Source of the DNA: DASVRZ01 sp038228695
Lineage (GTDB): Bacteria > Verrucomicrobiota > Verrucomicrobiia > Chthoniobacterales > DASVRZ01
Direction of reading: 5' to 3'
Length of the DNA stretch: 64,000 nucleotides
Assembly: GCA_038228695.1 (NCBI GenBank)
Contig: JBBRPA010000007.1
Span: 1 to 64,000 of the forward strand
The notes below the pieces were generated by a model, which was not told where the DNA came from, ran no database searches, and saw only the letters and a list, made by a program, of their open reading frames with translations. A program made the translations under genes and the position numbers. Position 1 is the stretch's first letter. Every line of letters starts with the position of its first letter. Positions 4,604 to 13,022 of this stretch are shown here, in pieces.

Positions 4604-7366
4604 TTAGCGCGCGGTGCGGAAGAAGAGCTTCGTCACGTTGCCGGGCAGGGTGAGCGGGTAGCTGAAGGTGCCTCCGCCAGTGGCGGTGGCGTTACTATCG
4701 GTGGTCCAGGTGACGAGGTCGGTGGAGTATTGGATGAAGTAGTTCTGGCCCGGTGCGCCGATGAGCTGGACGGTGACGCTAGTCATGTTCGTGCCGATGT
4801 CGTAGGTCGGACCGCTGGTGATGCTGCTGAAGGTGAGGGTCTTCGCCGGGGTGGCGAAGCTGGCCTCGGTGCCGTAGCTGGTGCCGGCGGAGTTGGTGGC
4901 GTAGGCGTGGTAGTAGTAGGTCTTGTTCGATTGTAGGCCGGTGGCGCTGACGGTGTAAGCGCCGGTGCCAAACGATCCGCTATTGGTAAACGGCGTGCCA
5001 GTGCCGTTGGCGAAGCTCGGGGTGAGGCTGACTTCGACGCCCTGCACGGTGGCGTTCGCGCCGCCGGTGGCGGTGATGTTGCCGCCGAGGGTGGCCGTGG
5101 ATTGGGTGATGGCCGAGGCAGCGCCAGTGGTAACGGTCGGGCTAACAACGGCAACGCCGCTGGTGCCGGTGACGCTGACATTATCGATACCGATGCCTTG
5201 GGAGCTACTACCCGTGGTGTCAAGATTCCAGCGCAGATAGAAGTCGGACCCACTGGCAATACTGAGCCCTGCCTTGGTGATGCCCACCAGAGAAACGGTC
5301 GTGCCATTAGCAAAGTTATAAGCACTGTTGCCGGTTGGGAAACTGAGGGTGGGAATGTCGCCTGCAGTGATTGCGATCCAAGTAGTGCCGTTCAGCGAAT
5401 AGAAGAAGGATACGGAAGCCGCCGCGGTGTTGATGCGGTAACGTTCTGCACTGTAGTTGACCGAGAGAGAAGTGAGAGTAGATCCGGTGGAATTCCGAAC
5501 TTTTACGATCAGGTTGTTTGGGCTATCAAAGGTGCCAGAAGTCATGGCGCCGACAGCACGCTCTGAGGTGGACGAACCCCAATTGTAGGTGCCGCCGGTA
5601 GCGGGCGTTCCGGAGCTGGCTTGCTCAGTCACAACATTACTGGCGGAGTTCCAAAGAGGCGTCCCGGTGCTTGCCGCCATTCTCCAACCCAATGGCAGGT
5701 TGACGGTGGTCGCCATGCTGTCGAAGTTTTGCGTGAGAGGGGTGCCAGCCATCGGCATGGTGACGTAATCAATGACAGGTGCCGGAATATTGAAGAGGCT
5801 GGACGTGACTAAGGTGAGTGAACCGGATGTGAAGGTGATGGTCGCGCCGGTAACAGCCCCCGCACTGGTGGCGTTAAGGTTGGTGAAAGTGGCGGTGCCA
5901 CTGATGGCAGGGAGCGGGTTCGTGCCGCCGCCGAGGGTCCAGGTGCCCGCACCAATGTCGGCAGTGGCAGTGACGTTAGCCGTGCTGGTGGTCAGGTTGC
6001 TGTATTGGTCGCGAATAGCCACAACTGGCTGAATGGCGAGATTGCCACCGTTGTTCACCGGGGCGGTCGGTTGGGTGGTGATGGCCAGTTTGGTGGCAAC
6101 GCCCGCACCAAGAATTTGCGAGACGGTGGCATTGTTGTATCCAGTAGAACTTATCACGATTGTTTTCGTTCCCGAGGTCTGGAGAAGAGCGGAAGCGGAC
6201 ATGGTAGACGGGGTAAACGTTATTTGTCCAGAAACCGTGGTATCATAGGCATCGCCCGCCAGAGTGGTGCCACCCACCGTGATGCCAGTGATTGATGTGC
6301 GCCAAGTTGGATCGGCCGGGAAGGTGACCTGAAATGGCGCATCGACCGTGGCACCGGGCGCGGGCGTCAAAGTAGGCGGTGTGGCCCCGGTTACTGAGCC
6401 GCTAGCCGTGACGTTCTTGGTTGTGGCACCGCCACCAGAGACAGCGATGATCTCGGCGTTATAATTTCCGACCCCGAGACCTGCCTTCAAGCGGACGTAG
6501 AACGGCGTGCTCGCAAGGGTTCCGGCCAAATAAGGAATGGTGGCAGAGGGTCCGAAGGTTGTATTATCACTGGAAACCTCGTAGTTCGTACTGCCGGAAA
6601 CGGTGAGGTTTCCAGAGGCAGGAGTCAGGTTGCTGCCAGTGACGTTGGAGAACTGTGAGGACGAGGGGCCGCCAGCAAATACGTAGGTAAAGCCGGTCAG
6701 GGTGGAGGGAGAAACGCTGATTGAGGGATTAGTCGAGAGAACAGGACTGCCAGTGAGAGCGCTGGTGTAGATTTGAATATTGCCTGTCCCAGTGCCCGAA
6801 TTATAGGCCAGCAATCTAATGGTTAATACCGTTGTGGTCGTGTTGCCGGGTGCGGGAATTGTCGCGGTATTGCTGGAAGACGCGACAGTAAGTCCCGTTA
6901 CGATTCCATTTGTGGCCGTTGCAAAAGTAGGGCTGGCACCCCAGCCATACTGGATTTGATAGCTCAGCGGTCCTGAGGTCACATTGCTAGTGCCAGCAGA
7001 GATCGCCAGAGTCGCGGTAGAGTTTGGAAAGGTATCACCTGCGGTCAGCGTGACGCTGTATTGCTGATACTTCGCGATATCTATCGCATTGGCGGTTGGC
7101 CAGCCTGTGGTTCTATGGAGAGTATTGCCAGCGGTTCCGCTAACTCCAGAGCCATTGATCGAGATGGTTGACAAAGTTACGTTTGTAAGCGCACTGGACC
7201 GAGCCGCGTTTTGATTGGTTGTATTAGTCGAGTAAGCCGCGCTTGAAATGGAAGTGGTGAAATCCCAAGAGACGTAGTTCGTCTGAGCCTGAGTCGGCGT
7301 GGTGGCGAAGGCCGCGCAGAAAGCGGTGAGAAGGAGGAAGACGGACTTAAGGATGGAGTTTTTCAT
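4604..7366 (-). CDS. Large secreted repeat-domain (adhesin-like) protein
   Basis: A 920-residue exported protein, very rich in Thr, Ser, Gly and Ala. I chose ATG 7366 because it opens a clean signal peptide (MKNSILKSVFLLLTAFCAAF...PTQAQ); the upstream in-frame codons are not signal-like. Regions: an N-terminal beta-rich part; a domain around residues 550-740 (NFDSMATT ... FFYSLNG ... QGIGIDNVSVTG) that resembles the PEP-CTERM protein at 1275-2111; a fibronectin-III-like domain (QSTATLGGNITATGG ... YYYHAYATNSAGTSYG); and a C-terminal 'FIQYSTDLVTWT' domain common in large verrucomicrobial secreted proteins. It lacks a PEP-CTERM tail. Function unknown; surface adhesion or matrix role is inferred. 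Confidence 0.75.
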   Translation of the reverse strand: MKNSILKSVFLLLTAFCAAFATTPTQAQTNYVSWDFTTSISSAAYSTNTTNQNAARSSALTNVTLSTISINGSGVSGTAGNTLHRTTGWPTANAIDIAKYQQYSVTLTAGDTFPNSTATLAISAGTSNVTSGPLSYQIQYGWGASPTFATATNGIVTGLTVASSSNTATIPAPGNTTTTVLTIRLLAYNSGTGTGNIQIYTSALTGSPVLSTNPSISVSPSTLTGFTYVFAGGPSSSQFSNVTGSNLTPASGNLTVSGSTNYEVSSDNTTFGPSATIPYLAGTLASTPFYVRLKAGLGVGNYNAEIIAVSGGGATTKNVTASGSVTGATPPTLTPAPGATVDAPFQVTFPADPTWRTSITGITVGGTTLAGDAYDTTVSGQITFTPSTMSASALLQTSGTKTIVISSTGYNNATVSQILGAGVATKLAITTQPTAPVNNGGNLAIQPVVAIRDQYSNLTTSTANVTATADIGAGTWTLGGGTNPLPAISGTATFTNLNATSAGAVTGATITFTSGSLTLVTSSLFNIPAPVIDYVTMPMAGTPLTQNFDSMATTVNLPLGWRMAASTGTPLWNSASNVVTEQASSGTPATGGTYNWGSSTSERAVGAMTSGTFDSPNNLIVKVRNSTGSTLTSLSVNYSAERYRINTAAASVSFFYSLNGTTWIAITAGDIPTLSFPTGNSAYNFANGTTVSLVGITKAGLSIASGSDFYLRWNLDTTGSSSQGIGIDNVSVTGTSGVAVVSPTVTTGAASAITQSTATLGGNITATGGANATVQGVEVSLTPSFANGTGTPFTNSGSFGTGAYTVSATGLQSNKTYYYHAYATNSAGTSYGTEASFATPAKTLTFSSITSGPTYDIGTNMTSVTVQLIGAPGQNYFIQYSTDLVTWTTDSNATATGGGTFSYPLTLPGNVTKLFFRTAR

Positions 7367-7800
7367 GCGGCGTGCGTGGTTGGGCGTTGGTTGGATTGGA
7401 GAAGAAAGCGTGTGCTGCGGGAAACGGTTAGCTAGGAATAAGGTTTGCCCAACGGAGGCTCGGTTTGGCAATTCGTCTCTGGAACAACGAGAAGAAAGGA
7501 AACTGACCCCAGCCCACCATCGCGGAGGGCGCGGTTAAAGCAAATTTGGTTAAGTGACGATTCGATGACGAAAGCGGTCGGTGCGGACGGTGGTTGGTTG
7601 AAAAGCTTGGCGGGACAAATTTTCGGGTTCCTGAGCAGAACCAATGCCAGTATGGCAAATGACTCCGGTATTGCAACCGCCCCATCCGGTAGCCTGTTGA
7701 ATCAAACGGAGACGACCCGAAACCAGGACGGCGGCACGGCGAGAGGGCGGCGCTGAATGATCAGGCTGGCCAAATTTGCACAAGCTGGGAGCCAGCGCGG
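7367..7800. other. Gene-free stretch between the secreted protein and respiratory operon
   Basis: About 430 bases with no credible coding region on either strand. The short open frames lack family features and overlap one another. It contains the promoter region of the secreted protein gene, and the respiratory operon's 3' end reaches it. I see no clear terminator or repeat. Confidence 0.45.
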
Positions 7801-8535
7801 TTACTTCGGCAGAAGAGCGTCGGCCGGGACTTTCAGGAGGTCGGCCTCACGGTAGGCGTCGCTTTGGGCGGCGAGTTCGGCTCGGAGGGCTTTGATGCCA
7901 GCTTCTTCGACGGGAGCGCCTTTGTTACCCCATTCTTGGCGGATGTAGGTGAGGACGTTGGCGATTTTTTTGTCGCTGAGGGATGCGGCCCAGGCGGGCA
8001 TTTGGCCATTATAAACGGCTCCTTCGACGTTGAGCGGTCCTTGCAGGCCGTGGAGCAGGATCATGCCCAAGCGGCGCTCGGAGCCGACGACCCATTCGCT
8101 CTTAGCGAGCGGTGGGTATTGTCCGGCAACACCGAGTCCGGAGGATTGGTGGCAGGATTGGCAGTTGCCGGTGAAGACGATTTTACCGAGTTCGACCGGA
8201 GTTTTTTCGACGACGGGAGCGTCACCGCCCTTGCCGCCTTTGCCAGCAACGGGACCGCCGCCTTCATCATTGAAAACGTCATTGCTGAAGCTGCCGGAGA
8301 AGGCACCGAGGTAAGTGCCGGACCAGAAGAGGAGGACGCAGAAGAGCGAAATGAGCCAGCCGGGAAGCGCTTTGTTGAGGCCACCGTAGCCGGGCTCGCC
8401 TTTTTCGCGACCGACCGCGCTGTGCAGCCGCATGACATCGGCGGATTCATCGTAGTCCATTTTACCTTCCATTTCGGCCTTGGGATATTTCTGCGGGATG
8501 AGGAAGTCAGGTAATTTGCTGGTCGGCTCGTTCAT
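7801..8535 (-). CDS. CcoP-like membrane-anchored monoheme cytochrome c
   Basis: A 244-residue protein at the end of the respiratory operon. The region around residues 50-75 (YGGLNKALPGWLISLFCVLLFW) matches the membrane anchor of cbb3 oxidase subunit CcoP, and is followed by a Gly-rich linker and one class I cytochrome c domain. That domain has NCQSCH for heme attachment and GQMPAW supplying the probable axial Met. Classical CcoP (FixP) has two heme c domains; here only one is present. It sits 18 bases past ccoO and should carry electrons on the periplasmic side. Confidence 0.8.
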   Translation of the reverse strand: MNEPTSKLPDFLIPQKYPKAEMEGKMDYDESADVMRLHSAVGREKGEPGYGGLNKALPGWLISLFCVLLFWSGTYLGAFSGSFSNDVFNDEGGGPVAGKGGKGGDAPVVEKTPVELGKIVFTGNCQSCHQSSGLGVAGQYPPLAKSEWVVGSERRLGMILLHGLQGPLNVEGAVYNGQMPAWAASLSDKKIANVLTYIRQEWGNKGAPVEEAGIKALRAELAAQSDAYREADLLKVPADALLPK

Positions 8536-8553
8536 GGCTGGTCGGCGGCGAAA

Positions 8554-9240
8554 TTATTTAGCGGGAGCCGGGGCCGCCGCAGGAGCAGCGCCTTTCATTT
8601 CCGGCACATCGTGATTTTTGTTGAGCGAAAGGAGGTAGCCAACGAGCGCTTCGGCCTCGGGGCTGGGGACGATTTCATAGCCCGCAGCGGCCGTGTAGGG
8701 CTCGGGCAGGTCGAGGGCTTTGACGGAGCGTTCGCCTTTGATTTTCTTCGTGTCGAAAAGATACGAGAACGACGGCATGTTCGACTTGGGATGAATGATG
8801 CGCGGGTTGAAGAGATGGACGTAATGCCAGGTGGCGTTTTTGCCCCGGGCAGCGACGGAAGTGAGGTCGGCGTCACCGGTTAGAGCGAGGTCGCGCGCGC
8901 CAACGCTGCTGAGGTCGGGTCCGGCCCGGAGGGAGCCGAGGAAAACGGCGTCTTCGTAAATATAATCGCGAGCGACGGATTGGCGGGTGCCCCATTTCCG
9001 CTCGATATCGGCACCCATGTAGGAAGCGCGAACGTCTTGGGTGTGGCAGGAAACGCAGCCGTTGGCGGCGTAAACGGCGCGGCCCTGTTGAGCGAGGCCG
9101 GAGATGTTATACGGATAAGACTCGTTGGTGTCGGGATCGACGACGGGGCCCAAGCGAGCGAGGCTGGCATAAGGGATGCCGACCTGAACGATCCAGCCGA
9201 GGAAAAAGGCACCGAGGATGCCCGGGAAAAAGTTTTTCAT
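8554..9240 (-). CDS. ccoO: CcoO/FixO-like monoheme cytochrome c subunit
   Basis: A 228-residue homologue of the cbb3 oxidase subunit II. It has an N-terminal membrane anchor (MKNFFPGILGAFFLGWIVQV), the CcoO heme motif GCVSCHTQDVR, the RAGPDLSSVGAR segment, and HLFNPR..HPKSNMPSF with the likely axial Met. The C-terminus is an Ala/Pro-rich tail. Heme-binding features are intact, unlike those of the neighbouring CcoN-like subunit. It starts 3 bases after the ccoN-like stop, so the two are translationally linked and probably form one complex. Confidence 0.85.
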   Translation of the reverse strand: MKNFFPGILGAFFLGWIVQVGIPYASLARLGPVVDPDTNESYPYNISGLAQQGRAVYAANGCVSCHTQDVRASYMGADIERKWGTRQSVARDYIYEDAVFLGSLRAGPDLSSVGARDLALTGDADLTSVAARGKNATWHYVHLFNPRIIHPKSNMPSFSYLFDTKKIKGERSVKALDLPEPYTAAAGYEIVPSPEAEALVGYLLSLNKNHDVPEMKGAAPAAAPAPAK

Positions 9241-9242
9241 GG

Positions 9243-10733
9243 TTAGTGCGCCTCCTCTCCGTGGGGCGAAGCGATGTAGGTGGGTTCCTCACTGATCTGG
9301 CCGAGGCGAAGGATCATGAGCAAATAGTGCAGGGCAAAGACGAGATGCCCAAAGAGCAGCATGAGGCCGCCGATGATCGCGCCGCGCAGGAGGGGCAGGG
9401 TGGATTGAGCGACGGTGGCATTGTCGATCTGGGCGTGGGACCAGTCCTTACCTTGGAAGAGGCCGGCGATGGTCAGGACCAGAATGGTCAGGCCGATGCC
9501 ATAAGCGACGCCCCAGAAGTGGAATTTGATTAGCGTGGAGGAGACCCATTCGCGACCGACAATGCGAGGCAAGATGAAGTAAATCGCGCCGAACATGATG
9601 AACGAGTAGAAGGCGTAAAGAACGAAGTGCGACTGGGCTTGCGTGACATAAGTCAAACCCGTCTGCGCGGCAACGGAGCGCAGGGAGAGAATGATCGCAG
9701 TTACGGAAGAACCGGTGAACGCCATCGCACCGACCACGGTGAAGCGGAGGGTCGGGCTGAAGTGCATCATTTCATGCGAGCCAACGATGGTGAGGTGATG
9801 ATTGACCGCGATGGTGGCGACCGGGATGATCATCAGGGCAGTGGCGACGATGTTCAGGGTAACGAGCCAGACCGGGATGGGTCCGCCGTTATAGCGTTGG
9901 AGGCCGCCCCAACCGGCGAGGAAAGCGAACGACCAGAAGCCGAGATAGGCGAGGTAATAGCTGTGGATGGGTTTGCCGGTGACCTTCGGAATGATGTAGA
10001 AGGCAACGCCGAGGGCGAGAGCGGTAAACCAATAGTGGGTGAGGCCGTTGATGAACCAGGCGTTATTGATCGCGATGATCACGCCATGGACCCAAGGGAG
10101 AGAGGTAAAAATGTTACCTGCGAGAAGGGTCCAAGCCATCCAGACGAAAGCGGCGACGATGTAGGCTTGAGAGATGAAACCGGTGCCTTCGAGGCGTTTG
10201 AAATAGAGGCCAATGACCCAGACGCCGATGATGGCGAACCCACCCATCATGGTGAGCTGCGACCAGAGTGGGAGTTCGAGGTATTCTAGGGAACGCCCGG
10301 CGCCGAGATGGAGGGCGACGATGCCGCCGAAGAGGCCACCGTTCCAGATGAGGGTGCCGATGATGACGGAAAACGGGGAAACGAGCGGGACGCGGCAGAG
10401 GCGAACCATCAGCCAAAGGGCGACGCCGAGGCCGACGTTGGTAGCCCAGCCGTAGGTGAACATGGCGGTGGCGATCGGCTTGAGGCGGCCGAAGGTCAGG
10501 AAACTGAAGCCAGAAAGGAAGTCCGGATGGAGCAGTTTGACGCTGAGGGCGAGGTTGATAAAACTCCACGCGACGAGCCAGAGAATGCCCATGCCGAAGA
10601 GGAGAGAGGTCGGTCCGGAGGCGGATTGATCGAGCTCGACGCGGGCTCGCATGTCCGCAGCACTGACCTTCGGATAGGAGGGGAGTGTTTTCGGAGCGGT
10701 TTCGGGACCGTCAATGGCGATACTGGTACTCAT
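9243..10733 (-). CDS. CcoN-like heme-copper oxidase subunit I lacking most metal ligands
   Basis: A 496-residue, roughly 12-helix protein clearly homologous to cbb3 oxidase subunit I: LTFGRLKPIAT aligns with the family LSFGRLRPLHT, GFWSFAFLAGWGGLQRYN with HFWALIF.Y.WAGPHHLH, and the YIIPK segment with YFIPK. In my alignment from memory the low-spin heme His becomes Ala88, the first CuB His becomes Asn, the cross-linked Tyr becomes Ala, the CuB His pair becomes Gln-Arg, and the heme b3 His becomes Gln. Only the last His (QSHFV) keeps its place. Other His residues (NHHLT, GLTHYW) occur at new positions. Oxygen reduction at a normal binuclear centre is therefore unlikely. A scaffold or electron-transfer role with ACIII is inferred. 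Confidence 0.82.
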   Translation of the reverse strand: MSTSIAIDGPETAPKTLPSYPKVSAADMRARVELDQSASGPTSLLFGMGILWLVAWSFINLALSVKLLHPDFLSGFSFLTFGRLKPIATAMFTYGWATNVGLGVALWLMVRLCRVPLVSPFSVIIGTLIWNGGLFGGIVALHLGAGRSLEYLELPLWSQLTMMGGFAIIGVWVIGLYFKRLEGTGFISQAYIVAAFVWMAWTLLAGNIFTSLPWVHGVIIAINNAWFINGLTHYWFTALALGVAFYIIPKVTGKPIHSYYLAYLGFWSFAFLAGWGGLQRYNGGPIPVWLVTLNIVATALMIIPVATIAVNHHLTIVGSHEMMHFSPTLRFTVVGAMAFTGSSVTAIILSLRSVAAQTGLTYVTQAQSHFVLYAFYSFIMFGAIYFILPRIVGREWVSSTLIKFHFWGVAYGIGLTILVLTIAGLFQGKDWSHAQIDNATVAQSTLPLLRGAIIGGLMLLFGHLVFALHYLLMILRLGQISEEPTYIASPHGEEAH

Positions 10734-11110
10734 GGTTTGGCGGCGGAAGGTGAGGCGGCGGGCGCTGGAGCCGGAGCGGCAGGAGCTGGGGTGGCCACGG
10801 GATAGGCGGCGTGTGGTTTGATCGCGGAAAGATCGGTCACCGTCAGGTTGACGGCTTCGGAGACGGGCAGTTGATAGACGCCTTTGGCCTGGTCGAGAAC
10901 GGCGTATTCGGAGGTCTTCTTGGTGTCCTCTTCGTGGAGTTTTTTGAGGTTCGCGTAGCGTTTGGCGACGCGGTCGGTGTCGTAGGTATTGGTGCCCCGG
11001 GTGAGGAAAAGGATCAGCGCAAGCAGGGCGCCGGCGGATAAGAAAACGAGCAAGACCCGGAAGGCGGTAATCACGCCGGGTTTTTGATCAGATAATTCGG
11101 AAGAGACCAT
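10730..11110 (-). CDS. Small single-span membrane protein in the ACIII operon
   Basis: A 126-residue protein with one transmembrane helix (about residues 15-38, FRVLLVFLSAGALLALILFL), a charged middle part (KRYANLKKLHEEDTKKTSEY) and an Ala/Pro-rich tail. I do not recognise the family. It overlaps the ccoN-like gene by 4 bases and follows actF by 14. Other ACIII operons can hold a small accessory gene (called actG in Rhodothermus) near this position. I do not claim homology, only a similar location. It may stabilise the ACIII-oxidase association. Confidence 0.65.
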   Translation of the reverse strand: MVSSELSDQKPGVITAFRVLLVFLSAGALLALILFLTRGTNTYDTDRVAKRYANLKKLHEEDTKKTSEYAVLDQAKGVYQLPVSEAVNLTVTDLSAIKPHAAYPVATPAPAAPAPAPAASPSAAKP

Positions 11111-11124
11111 GGTGATACGAAAGG

Positions 11125-12360
11125 TTAGTTGGTCAGTTTGAGAGATTCGAGGAGGCGCGGATCGCGGGAGGGGAAGAGACCGCGTTTGCCGACTTCATAG
11201 AGGAAGGCAACGACGAGAAAACAACCGATCGCGATGGGGCAGATGAGATCGAGAATGTGCGGTTCGAATCCGGCCACGTGGATGTTTGGCAGAACGACGA
11301 TGTAGAGATCGAGGAAGTGCATGCACAGAATCCAGATGGCGATGCCGCTGAGGAGGTTCGGAATTTTTTTCACGAACCGGAACAGAAGCATGAGGAAGGG
11401 GATGAAGAAATGTCCGATAACGAGGAAGATGTTCAGCGTGTTCCAGCTTTCGGTGTTCCGAATGAGGAAATATTCGGTTTCCTCAGGGATGTTTGCGTAC
11501 CAGATGAGCATGTATTGGGAGAAGCCGATGTAGGCCCAGAAGATGGAGAAAACGAGGAGGAATTTCCCCATGATGTGGTAGTGCTCCATGGTAACGACTT
11601 TTTGCAGATAACCCAGTTTGCGGAGACCGGTGATGACGAGAATAAGAACGGCCATCGAGCTGAGAGCGGAGCCGGCGAAAATATAAACGCCCCACATCGT
11701 GGAGTACCATTTGTAATTGAGGGCCATGATCCAATCGATGCCGGCGAAGGTGATTGAGAGGGCAAAGAACGGGAGGGCGCGGTAGGATTTGGTCCGCATC
11801 TTCAAGCTGTGCTGGATGTCGCCCGAGGCATCCTGCGCGGTGGAATGGCTGCGGAACGTGCGGGCAAAAAAGGTGAAGAAGGCGAAGTAAAAAACGGTGC
11901 GAATCCAGAAAAGCGGAAATTTGATTCCGGCAATGACCGGGTAAAAATACCAAGTCTTAGAAGCAAAAACGGCGTCTTTGGCGGGATCGACACTGATCCA
12001 TTCCCAAATCGTGGTGCGAAAGAAAATAAGCGGTAGGAAAAAGACCGCGAGATACGGCATGAGAGAGGCGAGATTTTCCATCTGACGGCGAACGGTAACG
12101 GACCAAGCGGCATCGGTGGCGTGATGCAGGATGACCCAGAAAAGGGAGCCGGCGAGGATGGTGAAGAAGAAGAGGAAGGCAAAGAGCCAAGAGAAGGCGA
12201 ACTGCTTGGCGAGCAACTCGTCATGGCCAGCCCGGAAGCCGTAGATCGCGGCAATGAGCAAGGCAGCGAGACCGGTCAGAGTGACGGAAAAGCCGAGGCG
12301 GCTGGTGGTTTTGGAGTCGAATTGCTCCGGTTTCGGTAGGGTAATAGAATGATCGCTCAC
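11125..12360 (-). CDS. actF: Alternative complex III membrane subunit ActF
   Basis: A 411-residue polytopic protein with about ten transmembrane helices, belonging to the NrfD/PsrC-related ActF group (quinol:cytochrome c oxidoreductase, second quinone-type membrane subunit). Recognisable segments include SLFWVILHHATDAAWSVTVRRQME and FSQYMLIWYANIPEETEYF. ActF pairs with ActC in the membrane part of ACIII. Its start overlaps the actE stop by 4 bases (ATGA). Its order after actE is the standard ACIII order. Confidence 0.9.
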   Translation of the reverse strand: MSDHSITLPKPEQFDSKTTSRLGFSVTLTGLAALLIAAIYGFRAGHDELLAKQFAFSWLFAFLFFFTILAGSLFWVILHHATDAAWSVTVRRQMENLASLMPYLAVFFLPLIFFRTTIWEWISVDPAKDAVFASKTWYFYPVIAGIKFPLFWIRTVFYFAFFTFFARTFRSHSTAQDASGDIQHSLKMRTKSYRALPFFALSITFAGIDWIMALNYKWYSTMWGVYIFAGSALSSMAVLILVITGLRKLGYLQKVVTMEHYHIMGKFLLVFSIFWAYIGFSQYMLIWYANIPEETEYFLIRNTESWNTLNIFLVIGHFFIPFLMLLFRFVKKIPNLLSGIAIWILCMHFLDLYIVVLPNIHVAGFEPHILDLICPIAIGCFLVVAFLYEVGKRGLFPSRDPRLLESLKLTN

Positions 12361-13016
12361 TTGGCCTCCAATTTGGCTAAGACGTCAGCAGGGACATCGG
12401 ATTTGGTCGCGTTCTGAGCGCGTTGCAGGGCGCGGATGTAGGCCACGATGGCCCAACGATCTTCGCGGGTGATTTTATCGCCATAGGGATACATGGTGTT
12501 TTTCCCGTGGGTGATGGTGTTGTAAATTTCGCCGTCGGCCATGACGCGGATCCGCTCCTGATGGTAACTGGGCACGCCAACGATGCCGTATTGGGTGGTG
12601 ATGCCGTTGCCCGCGCCGGATGCGCCGTGGCAGGGAACGCAGTTGATGGCATAGCGTTGCTGACCGCGCACGAGTAGTTTTTGATCGACCGGAAGCGGCA
12701 TCCCAGTGCCCCAGCTTTCGCCCATTTTACCGGTGTCGATGTAGTCATCGCCTTGGGTGTAGCCTTTGTAAAAATGATCGGCCTGACCGTTTGCGGTGGC
12801 TTCATTGTAGCCGAACGGAATGGTGCCTGCGACGGGCGTTCGCTCGACCCGACCGTCAGCGAAAAATTCACTGGTCTTCTGCGGCTTATATTTCGCCTGA
12901 CGATCCATGTCGGGGAAAATTTCCGTGGGCGGCTTGCGGGATTTCGAGCCGCGGAATCCGGCCGCGGCGAGCACGCCGACTCCCACGAGCAAACAAATGA
13001 GAAAAAAGTAACGCAT
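12357..13016 (-). CDS. actE: Alternative complex III monoheme cytochrome c subunit ActE
   Basis: A 219-residue lipoprotein-like or membrane-anchored cytochrome c. It has a hydrophobic N-terminus (MRYFFLICLLVGVGVLAAAGF), a single heme site CVPCHGASGAGNG, and a later TMYPYGDKITREDRWAIVAYIRALQ segment typical of ActE. The methionine in NTMYPYGD is the probable axial ligand. It would pass electrons from the ActA hemes to a periplasmic acceptor or directly to the oxidase-like module. It starts 6 bases after actD ends. Confidence 0.9.
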   Translation of the reverse strand: MRYFFLICLLVGVGVLAAAGFRGSKSRKPPTEIFPDMDRQAKYKPQKTSEFFADGRVERTPVAGTIPFGYNEATANGQADHFYKGYTQGDDYIDTGKMGESWGTGMPLPVDQKLLVRGQQRYAINCVPCHGASGAGNGITTQYGIVGVPSYHQERIRVMADGEIYNTITHGKNTMYPYGDKITREDRWAIVAYIRALQRAQNATKSDVPADVLAKLEAK

Positions 13017-13022
13017 GATCGT

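Noticed and set aside
4149..4936. Open frames over the third cassette and opposite the UPF0175 and secreted protein genes.
   Set aside because: Repeat artefact plus antisense shadows; no recognisable domain.
4783..6295. Open frames on both strands inside the large secreted protein gene.
   Set aside because: Low-complexity Thr/Ser/Gly coding DNA is open in other frames; the 920-residue reading with a signal peptide is clearly better.
7428..7783. Several overlapping short frames in the gap before the respiratory operon.
   Set aside because: Mutually exclusive frames, no motif, and no ribosome binding site.
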